Notes under the pieces: generated by a model
Seen by the model: the letters and a program-made list of their open reading frames with translations, nothing else
Databases searched by the model: none
Told to the model about the DNA's origin: nothing
Program-made: the position numbers and the translations under genes
Source of the DNA: Curtobacterium sp. Leaf183
GTDB lineage: Bacteria > Actinomycetota > Actinomycetes > Actinomycetales > Microbacteriaceae
Length of the DNA stretch: 64,000 bases
Assembly: GCF_001424385.1 (NCBI RefSeq)
Contig: NZ_LMPO01000007.1
Location: 135,253-199,252 of the forward strand
Reading direction: 5' to 3'
Shown here: piece by piece, positions 53,002 through 61,315 of the stretch
Position numbering within the stretch: position 1 is the first letter of the stretch
Layout: each line of letters begins with the position of its first letter

Positions 53002-55293
53002 ATGCCGTACCGACCCCTCGCCCTGCTCGCGGCGACCGCACTCGCCGCGAGCCTCGCCGTCGGCATCGCCGCTCCCGTCTCGGCGGATCCCCTGCCGACG
53101 CCCGCCCTCGGGTTCACCGGCGTCCCGACGCCGTCGGACCCGACCGACGGGCGCACGCCCGCCGACACCCCCGTGGACCTGACGATCGTGTTGCGGCCGA
53201 CCGACCAGGCGGCCCTGCGCGCACTGCCGACCACGACCGCCGAGGCCGGCGTGGCCGAACGCGGGGACGCCGTGGACGCGGTGGCCCCCGCAGCGCAGCG
53301 GGGAGCTGCCGTCCGCACCGCACTCGTCGCCGCCGGGTTCGCGGTGACCGACCTCGACACGTGGGAGCTCGAGGCGACCGGCACCGCCGCCCGTGCCGAA
53401 GCACTGTTCGGCGTCCAGCTGCTCGGCACCGGGGACGGCATGCACCCGGTCTCGGACGCGGTCCTGCCCGCATCGTTCGGCGACGCCGTGACGACCGTCC
53501 TCGGGCTCGACACCCGACCCGCCGCGGCGCACTCGGCCCTGCCCGGGGGCTACGCGCCCGCCGACCTCGCTCGCGCCTACGGTTCGTCGTCCGCCGCGAC
53601 CGCCGGGGCCGGGACCACCGTCGCCACCGTGCAGTTCTCGGGGTGGGACCGCAACGACCTGGTGGCGTACGCCGCCGCGGTCGGCCGGGCGGTCCCGGCG
53701 GTCGACCAGATCGCGATCGACGGAGCCGACGTGCACCGGTTCGACGGCGCCGGCGGGGAGACTGAGGTGGCGCTCGACCAGCAGGCGCTGCTCGCGACCG
53801 CGCCCGCGGCACGGCAGCGCGTCTACGTCGCGCCGAACTCCTTCCAGGGGATCTACGACAGCTACAGCCGGATCGCCGACGACGTCCAGCGCGCCGGCAT
53901 CACGGCGGTGAGCGTGTCGTGGGGGTCGTGTGAGTCGCTCACCTCGGCCGGAGCCCGCGCCGCCATCGACGACGCGCTCGACCGCATCGTCGCGGCGGGT
54001 GCCACGGTGTTCGCTGCGTCGGGGGACGACGGTGCGGACTGCCCGACCGGTCCGTCGAGCGCCGTCCGCTCGGTGACGTACCCGGCATCGTCGCCGGCGG
54101 TCGTCGCGGTCGGCGGGACGTCACTGACGACGACGGCCTCGTCCACGACGGAGTCGGCGTGGGGGAACGACCTCGGCGCGAGCGGCGGCGGCACCTCGGC
54201 GGCCTATGCGCGACCGGCGTGGCAGACGGGAGTCGGGGTGTCGGGCCGGCAGCGCCTGGTGCCGGACATCGCCTCGACGGCCGACCCGGCGAAGGGACCG
54301 GGCATCTACCTCGGTTCCGCGCACGGGTTCGTGTACGGCGGCGGGACGAGCCTCGCCGCGCCGGTGGTCGCCGGACAGCTCGCCGCCGCACTCGGCGCGC
54401 AAGGGTGCACGGCTGGCGTCGGCGACCTGCACCAGACGATCTACGCGAACCCCGGTGCGTTCCGCGACGTCACGACGGGGACGAGTGGCCTGTACCGCGC
54501 GGCGCGGGGACACGACCGGGCGACCGGACTCGGGACACCGCGGTGGTCGGTGCTCGGTGCGCTGCTGCCGGCGAGCGCCTGCGCCTCGGGGACCCCTGCC
54601 GGATCGGCGGCCGCCGCGGGTGCCACGGCCACCGGGATCACGGGATCCGCTGCCGCCGCGCCGTCGGGCACCTCGATCCGGTCGCCGCACGGCCTGTACT
54701 GGCTGGACGTGCAGGCCGACGGTCGGCTCGTCGAGTGGGGCGGCAGCGGCGTGCTGTGGTCGACACCGACCCGCTCGCCCGGTGCCACACTGGCCGTCGG
54801 GACCGACGGCACGCTGGCACTCCGGGCGACCTCGGGAGCGACCCTGTGGAGTGCGGGCTCGCCGTCCGCGGGTGACGCGCCGACCCTGCAGGTCTCGGAC
54901 CTCGGCGTCGTGCAGCTCGTGCGCGGCAGCACGGTGCTCTGGCAGCAGGTGCCGGCGACCCGGGACCGGTTGGTCGCCGGGGGGAGCCTGCTCGCCGGGC
55001 AGGAGATCCGGGACACCACCGGGGTGCGCCGACTGCTCGTGCGCGTCGACGGGCAGCTCCGCATCATCATCGGCACGAGGACGGTGTTCACGGTGGCCGG
55101 TGGCCCGGGTGCGGCGCTCCGGATGCAGGCGGACGGGAACGTCGTGCTGTACGACGCCGTCGGCCGCGCTCGGTGGTCGACGCGGACGGGCAGGTTCGGT
55201 GGGTCCGGGATGGAGCTCCGGATGCGGACGGACGGTGACCTCGTGCTGACGCAGGGGGCCACGCGGCGCTGGCACTCGGGCACGAAGGGCTGA
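53002..55293 (+). CDS. secreted S53 (sedolisin) protease with lectin-like C-terminus
   Basis: A 763-residue secreted protein. Signal peptide about 1-28 (VSADP). A pro-domain (about 55-175) precedes the S53 domain, whose catalytic residues are all present: E255 and D259 (ETEVALD), oxyanion D342 (SGDDG) and nucleophile S450 (GGTSLAAP). Sedolisins work at acid pH. After an Ala/Gly/Thr linker (about 560-610) comes a lectin-like region of about 150 residues with one standard bulb-lectin motif, QADGNVVLY, and two degraded ones. The roughly 175 bp upstream gap has no clear promoter. Confidence 0.92.
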   Translation: MPYRPLALLAATALAASLAVGIAAPVSADPLPTPALGFTGVPTPSDPTDGRTPADTPVDLTIVLRPTDQAALRALPTTTAEAGVAERGDAVDAVAPAAQRGAAVRTALVAAGFAVTDLDTWELEATGTAARAEALFGVQLLGTGDGMHPVSDAVLPASFGDAVTTVLGLDTRPAAAHSALPGGYAPADLARAYGSSSAATAGAGTTVATVQFSGWDRNDLVAYAAAVGRAVPAVDQIAIDGADVHRFDGAGGETEVALDQQALLATAPAARQRVYVAPNSFQGIYDSYSRIADDVQRAGITAVSVSWGSCESLTSAGARAAIDDALDRIVAAGATVFAASGDDGADCPTGPSSAVRSVTYPASSPAVVAVGGTSLTTTASSTTESAWGNDLGASGGGTSAAYARPAWQTGVGVSGRQRLVPDIASTADPAKGPGIYLGSAHGFVYGGGTSLAAPVVAGQLAAALGAQGCTAGVGDLHQTIYANPGAFRDVTTGTSGLYRAARGHDRATGLGTPRWSVLGALLPASACASGTPAGSAAAAGATATGITGSAAAAPSGTSIRSPHGLYWLDVQADGRLVEWGGSGVLWSTPTRSPGATLAVGTDGTLALRATSGATLWSAGSPSAGDAPTLQVSDLGVVQLVRGSTVLWQQVPATRDRLVAGGSLLAGQEIRDTTGVRRLLVRVDGQLRIIIGTRTVFTVAGGPGAALRMQADGNVVLYDAVGRARWSTRTGRFGGSGMELRMRTDGDLVLTQGATRRWHSGTKG

Positions 55294-55297
55294 GGCG

Positions 55298-55385
55298 ACG
55301 GGCCTGTGGCGCTGGTGCGCCGGGCCTGTGGCGCTGGTGCGCCGGGCCTGCGGCGCTGGCGCGCCGGGCCTGCGGCGCTGGCGCG
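55298..55385. repeat. 4 x 22-bp tandem repeat in a convergent junction
   Basis: Units start at 55298, 55320, 55342 and 55364 and read CCGGGCCTGYGGCGCTGGYG followed by CG (first unit starts AC). Units 1-2 have T at both Y positions; units 3-4 have C. The array fills the space between the protease stop and the aldolase stop exactly. No hairpin terminator is seen. Confidence 0.9.
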
Positions 55386-56222
55386 TCAGGAGGCCAGCAG
55401 CTCGAGCAGCCGCGCGGTCTCAGCGGCGATCGCGTCCCGCCCCGCGCCCACGTACCGGCGCGGGTCCACCACGTCGGGGCGCTCGTCGAGCACGTCGCGG
55501 AGCGCTCGCGTGAACAGCCCGTTCAGGTGCGTCGAGATGTTGACCTTCGTCATGCCCGCGGCCACCGCGCCGCGGAGCTCGTCGTCGGACAGGCCCGACG
55601 AGCCGTGCAGGACGAGCGGTACGGCGACCGCGTCGCGCAGGCGGGCGACGAGGTCACGGTCGACCGAGGCCTCGCGCGTCTGCATCGCGTGCGAGGTCCC
55701 GACGGCCACGGCCAGGGCGTCGACGCCGGTCGCCTCGACGAAGGCAGCGGCCTCCTCCGGGTCGGTCCGGACGCCCGGAGCGTGCACGCCGTCCTTGCCG
55801 CCGACCTCGCCCAGCTCGGCTTCGATCGCGATGCCCGCGGCGTGACAGGCCTCCGCCAGGTCGCGGGTGGCGGCGACGTTCCGGTCGTGGTCGAGATGTG
55901 ACCCGTCGAACATGATCGAGTCGACCCCGAGCGCGATGCCCGCGGCGACGAGGTCGGCGTCCTCGATGTGGTCGAGGTGGACGAGGACCTCGACGTCCGC
56001 GGCGCGGGCGATGGCCTGGGTCGCGGTCGTGATCGGGACCAGGCCGCCGTGGTACCGCACGCAGTTCTCGCTGATCTGCAGGATGACCGGCAGCCCGGCC
56101 TGTTCGGCGCCCGTGACGATGGCCTCGGCGTGCTCGAGCAGCACGACGTTGAACGCGCCGACACCGCGGTGGTCGGAGCGAGCGGTGTCGAGCAGTCCGG
56201 TGAGGGCGAGGTCGGTCGTCAT
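55386..56222 (-). CDS. class II fructose/tagatose-bisphosphate aldolase family protein
   Basis: A 278-residue zinc-dependent aldolase. Zinc and substrate motifs are visible: HLDHIEDADL, MFDGSHLD, EAELGEVGGKDG, a GTSHAM site and LVLHGSSGLSDDEL, with KVNISTHL near the C-terminus. It is closest to tagatose-1,6-bisphosphate aldolases (GatY/KbaY) and the shorter FBA enzymes, splitting the ketose bisphosphate into dihydroxyacetone phosphate and glyceraldehyde 3-phosphate. The ATG at 56222 matches the family N-terminus; a GTG at 56294 overlaps the upstream stop (GTGA). Last gene of the amino-sugar operon. Confidence 0.93.
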   Translation of the reverse strand: MTTDLALTGLLDTARSDHRGVGAFNVVLLEHAEAIVTGAEQAGLPVILQISENCVRYHGGLVPITTATQAIARAADVEVLVHLDHIEDADLVAAGIALGVDSIMFDGSHLDHDRNVAATRDLAEACHAAGIAIEAELGEVGGKDGVHAPGVRTDPEEAAAFVEATGVDALAVAVGTSHAMQTREASVDRDLVARLRDAVAVPLVLHGSSGLSDDELRGAVAAGMTKVNISTHLNGLFTRALRDVLDERPDVVDPRRYVGAGRDAIAAETARLLELLAS

Positions 56223-56290
56223 GCGGGGCTCCGGGAGGGGTCGTGGATCGGTGGTCGTGCTGGGGCGGACGTGGGTTCGGGGGCGGGCGC

Positions 56291-57208
56291 TCACGCGGGG
56301 TCCCGCGGGCGTTCGCCCGGGGTCAGGAAGCGCCGGACGGCTGCGCGGTCGACCTCGCCGGCGACGGGTCGCAGCACGGCAGCGGCGCCGAACGCGGCTG
56401 CCGTGCGCAGGGCCAGGGGCAGGTCGGCTCCGTCGCGCAGTGCCAGGACGAGGCCCGCGGTCGCGGCGTCCCCGGCCCCGGTCGGGTTGCCGGTGACGTC
56501 CGGGACGGCGGCGACCTCGACGACGCCGGTGCGGGAGTGGGCCGCGATGCCCCGGTGGCCGCGCGACACCACGACGAGTCCGGCACCGCGGTCGAGCAGC
56601 GCGAGTGCACCGTCCCGCTCGTCGCGGTGCCCGGTGGCCTCGGCGAGTTCGTCACGGTTCGGCTTGCAGACCGAGGCCCCGGCCGCTGCGGCAGCCAGCA
56701 GCGCGGGACCGGCCAGGTCGGCGACGACGAGCAGCCCGGCCGCGACGGCGTCGGCGATCCACGGCGCGACGGCGCCGGGGTCGGCGCCGACCGGCAGCGA
56801 GCCCGAGACCACGAGCGTGTCGGCGTCCTCGGTCATCCTCCGCAGCACGCCGCCCAGGTCCTGCCAGGTCGCGAGCGTGGTGGCGGGTCCGGGTTCCCCG
56901 AACATGGTGGGGTGGGCGCGGTCGTCCACCACGGTCACGGTCGTGCGGGTCTCCCCGTCGACGGGCACGGCCGTCATCGGGAGTCCGAGCGCCTCGACCT
57001 GCTCGGCGACCCAGCTACCGGCGGCACCCCCGAGTGGCAGCACCGAGTGTGTCGGGGCCCCCTCGGCGGTCAGGACCCGGGCCATGTTGAGGCCTTTCCC
57101 GCCGGGTCGACGCTCGACCGACCGCACGCGCTGGGTCGTGCCGATGCGCTGTTCGTCGACGCGGTAGGTGACGTCGACCGCGGGGTTCGGGGTGACGACG
57201 ACGATCAT
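56291..57208 (-). CDS. PfkB-family 1-phosphofructokinase/tagatose-6-phosphate kinase
   Basis: A 305-residue sugar kinase of the ribokinase (PfkB) family. TPNPAVDVTYRVD starts the protein, RPGGKGLNMARVL carries the first signature and NPTGAGDAATAGL holds the catalytic base D247. The N-terminal TPNPAVD motif marks the FruK/LacC subgroup, which phosphorylates ketose monophosphates. With an aldolase next to it, a tagatose-6-phosphate or fructose-1-phosphate kinase role is likely. ATGA overlap with the deacetylase gene upstream. Confidence 0.92.
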   Translation of the reverse strand: MIVVVTPNPAVDVTYRVDEQRIGTTQRVRSVERRPGGKGLNMARVLTAEGAPTHSVLPLGGAAGSWVAEQVEALGLPMTAVPVDGETRTTVTVVDDRAHPTMFGEPGPATTLATWQDLGGVLRRMTEDADTLVVSGSLPVGADPGAVAPWIADAVAAGLLVVADLAGPALLAAAAAGASVCKPNRDELAEATGHRDERDGALALLDRGAGLVVVSRGHRGIAAHSRTGVVEVAAVPDVTGNPTGAGDAATAGLVLALRDGADLPLALRTAAAFGAAAVLRPVAGEVDRAAVRRFLTPGERPRDPA

Positions 57209-58332
57209 GCGGGCACCGGGTACTCGGTGCGGACGCGGCGGGTCAGCGGGTCGACCACGAGCAGGCGCGCGGGGGAGCCGACGGACAGCGGCTCGGGCTG
57301 GCCGAGGACCCCGGCGGCGCGGCCGGAGGTCGCCGCGACTGCCTCGGGCAGCGTGGCACCGGCGTCGAGCAGCCGGTGGAAGCCGTCGACCACCGTGCTG
57401 GTGCTGCCGGCGAGCGACGAGCCGTCCGCGGTCATGGCGATCCCGTCCGTCACGACGACGGCGGACCCGGCGACGCGGTGCTCGCCGTCCGGGCAGCCGG
57501 TGGCGGCCATCGCGTCGGACACGAGCGCGATGCGGCCCGCGGCGCTGCGGCGGGCGAGGTCGATGGTCACGTCGTCGAGGTGGTGTCCGTCGGCGATGAG
57601 CTCGACGGTGAGCCGGTCGTCGGTCAGCGCGACCCCGACCGGCCCGGGCGCGCGGTGGTGCAACGGCGGCATCCCGTTCCACAGGTGGGTCACGAGACGT
57701 GCGCCGGCGTCCACCGCGGCGCGGACGGTGTCGGCGTCGGCGTCCGTGTGGCCGACGGCGACGACCACACCGGCCTCGGTCAGCAGCCGGACCACGTCGA
57801 GCGCACCGGGCAGCTCGGGGGCGATCGTGACGATCCGCAGGGCGTCACCCGCTGCGTCGAGGAACCCGGCGGCCTTGGCCGTGCTCGGGGCGTGCAGGAG
57901 CGACGCCGCGTGGGCGCCGCGCCGTGCTGCCGAGAGCCAGGGGCCCTCGAGGTGCAGTCCGGCGAGTGTGCCGTCGGCGACGAGCGGTCGGAGTCGCCGC
58001 AGCGCGACCTCGGTCGCGGACACCGGCCCGGACGCGATCGAGGCGACGAGTGCGCCGGTGCCGCGGGCACGGTGGTGCTCGACGACACGACGGGCGTCGT
58101 CGGCGGAGCACGAGGCGAAGTCGTGGCCGAGCGCGCCGTGGGCGTGCAGGTCGACGAACGCCGGCACGACGACGCCGTCGTGGTGCACGTGGTCGACGTG
58201 TGGGGGCCGGGTCCCGGTGCCGCGTGCGGTCACCACGCCGTCCCGGACGAGCAGCCAGCCGTCGTCGAGGACCGCATCGGGGGTCACGAGCCGGTCGGTG
58301 GTGACCAGCGTGGCTGTGGTCGTGGGGGTCAT
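57205..58332 (-). CDS. nagA: N-acetylhexosamine-6-phosphate deacetylase (NagA/AgaA type)
   Basis: A 375-residue amidohydrolase that removes acetate from GlcNAc-6-P or GalNAc-6-P. Metal and substrate residues are in place: H63 and H65 (DLHAHG), E129 (HLEGPW), H195 (GHTDAD), H216 (THLWNGM) and the catalytic D273 (SDAMAATG). The N-terminal beta-sandwich closes with C-terminal residues (LLVVDPLTRRV). Its ATG overlaps the stop of the kinase gene upstream in the operon, and its own stop overlaps the next ATG. The hexose stereochemistry cannot be read from the sequence. Confidence 0.95.
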   Translation of the reverse strand: MTPTTTATLVTTDRLVTPDAVLDDGWLLVRDGVVTARGTGTRPPHVDHVHHDGVVVPAFVDLHAHGALGHDFASCSADDARRVVEHHRARGTGALVASIASGPVSATEVALRRLRPLVADGTLAGLHLEGPWLSAARRGAHAASLLHAPSTAKAAGFLDAAGDALRIVTIAPELPGALDVVRLLTEAGVVVAVGHTDADADTVRAAVDAGARLVTHLWNGMPPLHHRAPGPVGVALTDDRLTVELIADGHHLDDVTIDLARRSAAGRIALVSDAMAATGCPDGEHRVAGSAVVVTDGIAMTADGSSLAGSTSTVVDGFHRLLDAGATLPEAVAATSGRAAGVLGQPEPLSVGSPARLLVVDPLTRRVRTEYPVPA

Positions 58333-59258
58333 GCGGGGCCTCCGGACGGGACGACGGTGTCGAGCAGCTCCCGTGCCATCACCGCGGCGCCGATGGACCC
58401 TGCCGCATCGCGGTGCCGTGCGGGGACGACCGCGGGCGGGCGGAGCCCGGGGAGCCGCTCGGTCACGGCGCGGCGCAGGGGGTCGAACAGGACGGCACCG
58501 GACTCGGCGAGGCCGCCGCCGACGATGAGGGTGTGGCAACCGGCGACCGCCGTCATCCACCCGAGCGCACCGGCGAGGACGTCGACGCACTCGTCCCAGA
58601 CCCGGATGGCGGTCGGGTCGCCGGCGTGCACCAGCTCGACCGCGTCGCGCGCCGTGGGGACACCGGTCCGCCGGGCGACCGCACCGGCCGATGCGATCTC
58701 CTCGACCCGCGCGCCGCGGTGGGACCCCTCGGTGATGCGGACCTGACCGATCTCGCCCGCCCACCCGCCGCCGTCGACCACCGTGCCGTCGACGACGAGC
58801 GCGCTGGCCAGCCCGGTGCCGACCGGGACGAACCCGACCGAGCCGGTCCGGAGTGCGCGGCTGGTGTCGTCGGAGCCGCTGACCTCGGCCAGGGCGCCGG
58901 CCCGGACGTCGTGCCCGAAGGCGACGGGGATCGTGATGCCCCGGACGAGCAGGGCCTGGTGGACCCGGTCACGCAGGGGGAGGCCGCGCCAGCCCAGGTT
59001 GACGGACAGCACCGCGGTGCCCGTCCGCTCGTCGACCACGCCGGGGACGACCACGCCGACGGCGTCGAGCGGCCCGACGGTGTCGATCGACCGCGCGGTC
59101 AGGTCCGCCACGACCTCGGCGAGGCGAGCCGCGGCGGGGTCGTCCCGTGGGGTCGGCACACGGTGCTCGGTGAGCACCCGGCCGGACTCGTCGACGACAC
59201 GGGCCTTGATGCCCGTGCCGCCGACGTCGACCCCGAGCACGACCCCGCCGGCGCCCAT
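58329..59258 (-). CDS. ROK family sugar kinase lacking the zinc motif
   Basis: A 309-residue kinase. Phosphate-binding GVDVGGTGIKAR is at 9-20, the catalytic base D117 in FGHDVRAGAL, and VPVGTGLASALVVDG is the adenosine loop. The ROK signature normally has a His then CxCGxxGCxE; here the His position of GEIGQVRI is Gln and the Cys block reads GSHRGARVEE (178-187), so zinc cannot bind in the usual way. Its place in the operon suggests phosphorylation of N-acetylgalactosamine or N-acetylglucosamine at position 6. Coupled to both neighbours. Confidence 0.9.
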   Translation of the reverse strand: MGAGGVVLGVDVGGTGIKARVVDESGRVLTEHRVPTPRDDPAAARLAEVVADLTARSIDTVGPLDAVGVVVPGVVDERTGTAVLSVNLGWRGLPLRDRVHQALLVRGITIPVAFGHDVRAGALAEVSGSDDTSRALRTGSVGFVPVGTGLASALVVDGTVVDGGGWAGEIGQVRITEGSHRGARVEEIASAGAVARRTGVPTARDAVELVHAGDPTAIRVWDECVDVLAGALGWMTAVAGCHTLIVGGGLAESGAVLFDPLRRAVTERLPGLRPPAVVPARHRDAAGSIGAAVMARELLDTVVPSGGPA

Positions 59259-60136
59259 CAGGTGAGGATGACCGAGCGCGTCAGCGATCGCGGGTTGTCC
59301 GGGTCGAGTCCGCGGCGCTCCGCCAGGGCGACGGCGAACCGGTGCACGACGACCAGGCCCGCGATGGGGTCGAGGTCGTGGTGGACGAACCGGGCGCCGG
59401 TCGCTGCGACCTCGTCGGCCAGGCCGTCCGGCGTGGCCCCCAGCGACCACACGAGCCGCCCGGGCTGTGCGATGGCGATCGGACCGTGACGGTAGTCCAT
59501 GGCGGGGTACGACTCTGCCCAGAACTGCGCTGCCTCCCGGGTCTTGAGCGCGGCTTCGGAGGTCAGCCCGACGGCGGCACCACGACCGACGAAGGTCACC
59601 TGCTCGGCATCGAGGAGGTCGTCGACCGGGATCGTGAGCGCGGTCTCGGCCTGGGCGGCGAGGGCGTCGACGTCGTCACCGAGCGAGGCCCGGAGCAGCG
59701 CCAGCGTCGTCGTGGCGAAGCGGGTCTGCACGACGGACCGCTCGTCGGCGAACGGCAGCGCGATCGTCTCGGCGGCGACAGCGGCCGCCGGGCTGTCCGC
59801 GACCGCGGTGATGAGCACGGTGCGCTGCCCGCGCAGCGCCTGCAGCAGGGACACGATCTCGGTGGTGGTGCCGGACCTGCTGATGGTGACGACGCGGTCG
59901 TACTCGCGCGCCGCCGGGTACTCCGAGCCGGCGAAGGCGTCGGTCACGCCGAGACCCGCCTGCTCGCGGGCGACGGCGTAGCTCATGGCGATGAACCAGC
60001 TCGTGCCGCAGCCGATGACGGCGACGCGTTCGCCGGGCCGGGGGAGTGCATCGACGAACGAGGGCAGCAGGCCGGCGGCAGCGCGCCAGGTCTCCGGCTG
60101 CGACGCGAGCTCCGCGCTCACGAAGGTGTCGGTCAT
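59258..60136 (-). CDS. double SIS-domain sugar-phosphate isomerase/deaminase (AgaS/GlmS-like)
   Basis: A 292-residue protein made of two SIS domains without a glutaminase domain. The first has VAVIGCGTSWFIAMSYA and TISRSGTTTEIVSLLQA, the sugar-phosphate binding loops; the second has VTFVGRGAAVGLTSEAALKTREAAQ and EYRHGP-type YRHGPIAIAQPG. This is the AgaS/GlmS-isomerase-like group, which in amino-sugar loci converts a hexosamine 6-phosphate to the ketose 6-phosphate and ammonia. First gene of the operon, with a ribosome binding site (GGAAGG); divergent from the DeoR gene. Confidence 0.92.
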   Translation of the reverse strand: MTDTFVSAELASQPETWRAAAGLLPSFVDALPRPGERVAVIGCGTSWFIAMSYAVAREQAGLGVTDAFAGSEYPAAREYDRVVTISRSGTTTEIVSLLQALRGQRTVLITAVADSPAAAVAAETIALPFADERSVVQTRFATTTLALLRASLGDDVDALAAQAETALTIPVDDLLDAEQVTFVGRGAAVGLTSEAALKTREAAQFWAESYPAMDYRHGPIAIAQPGRLVWSLGATPDGLADEVAATGARFVHHDLDPIAGLVVVHRFAVALAERRGLDPDNPRSLTRSVILT

Positions 60137-60269
60137 GGGAGCCTTCCGATCCTGAGTCGATCCGGATGATCGATGGTCGGCAGCTTAGCGAGCGATCGTG
60201 CGCAGTGCGAGGGCAAAACGTCATTCCCGATCATGGAGGGGTGTACGGACCGCCCGTAGGATGGCCGTC
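60137..60269. promoter_or_regulatory. divergent control region of the amino-sugar locus
   Basis: The 133 bp between the SIS gene and the DeoR gene is relatively AT-rich and holds several GATC-centred hexamers (CGATCC, GATGATCGATGG, CGATCG, CGATCATGG) that could be DeoR half-sites, but no clean dyad. TAGGAT (60257-60262) lies 7 nt before the DeoR ATG. Confidence 0.4.
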
Positions 60270-61058
60270 ATGACTCCGCAACAGCGGCTCAACGCCCTGC
60301 TCGAACTCGTGAGCGAACGGGGCAACGTGTCGATCTCCGAGATCGGCGAGATGCTCGGGATTTCGGCGGCGACGGCCCGGCGCGACCTGTCCACGCTCGC
60401 CGACCAGCGCCTGGTCACGCGCACGCACGGCGGAGCCGCCGCGCTCGGGACCGGGTACGAGCTGCCGCTGCAGTACAAGATCGCGCGACAGGCCGAGGCG
60501 AAGACGGCGATCGCCCGCGCCACCGCGGCACTGATCGAGCCCGGCGACACGGTCGGTTTGAACGGCGGCACCACGACCACCGAGGTCGCGCGCGAGCTCG
60601 GCAAGAGCGAGCGCTTCAACCGTGCCGACGGCGAGTTCGGCATCACGATCGTCACGAACGCGCTCAACATCGGGTACGAGCTGTCCGTCCGCGCGAACGT
60701 CAAGATCGTGGTGACGGGCGGGGTCGCCCGCCGCCAGTCGTACGAGCTCGTCGGCCCGCTCGTGCGCGACACCCTCGACGAGTTCGCGCTGGACGTCGTC
60801 GTCCTCGGGGTGGACGGCCTGACCGGTCAGTACGGGGCGACGACCATGCACGAGGGCGAGGCCGAGGTCAGCCGGCACTTCGCCTCGGTCGGTCGGCGTG
60901 TGGTGGTCGTGGCGGACTCGACGAAGGTCGAGCGCGCCACCTTCGCGCGGATCTGCCCGCTCGACCGCATCGACGTCCTGGTCACGGACCAGCCGGTGCC
61001 GCCCGCCTTCGCGGCCGACCTCGCCGCGGCGGGCGTCGAGCTCGTCGTCGCCGACTGA
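60270..61058 (+). CDS. DeoR/GlpR family transcriptional repressor (AgaR-like)
   Basis: A 262-residue regulator. The helix-turn-helix (RLNALLELVSERGNVSISEIGEMLGISAATARRDLSTLADQRLVTRTHGGAAAL) is the DeoR signature, and NGGTTTTEVAREL and VVVADSTKVERATFARICPLDRIDVLVTDQP form the phosphosugar-binding domain. The ATG at 60270 follows TAGGAT by 7 nt; an ATG three codons earlier overlaps that box. Divergent from the operon it presumably represses, with a phosphorylated intermediate of the pathway as inducer. Confidence 0.95.
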   Translation: MTPQQRLNALLELVSERGNVSISEIGEMLGISAATARRDLSTLADQRLVTRTHGGAAALGTGYELPLQYKIARQAEAKTAIARATAALIEPGDTVGLNGGTTTTEVARELGKSERFNRADGEFGITIVTNALNIGYELSVRANVKIVVTGGVARRQSYELVGPLVRDTLDEFALDVVVLGVDGLTGQYGATTMHEGEAEVSRHFASVGRRVVVVADSTKVERATFARICPLDRIDVLVTDQPVPPAFAADLAAAGVELVVAD

Positions 61059-61069
61059 CCGACCCCGAC

Positions 61070-61186
<117 letters not shown>

Positions 61187-61232
61187 GACGCCGCACCGGA
61201 CGTTACCGGCGTGTAAAACCCTCGCTCCCCGC

Positions 61233-61262
61233 TTCCGTGAGCGATCTGTGAGCGCCTATTGT
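61233..61262 (+). promoter_or_regulatory. promoter of the second sugar operon
   Basis: TTCCGT (61233-61238) and TATTGT (61257-61262) with an 18 bp spacer precede the Gfo/Idh gene, leaving a leader of about 47 nt. TGAGCG occurs twice in the spacer (61238 and 61249), a possible regulator site. Confidence 0.45.
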
Positions 61263-61315
61263 GCATTCATGATCGATTCGGCATCATGGGCGTCACAATC
61301 ACGCAAGGGAGCGAG

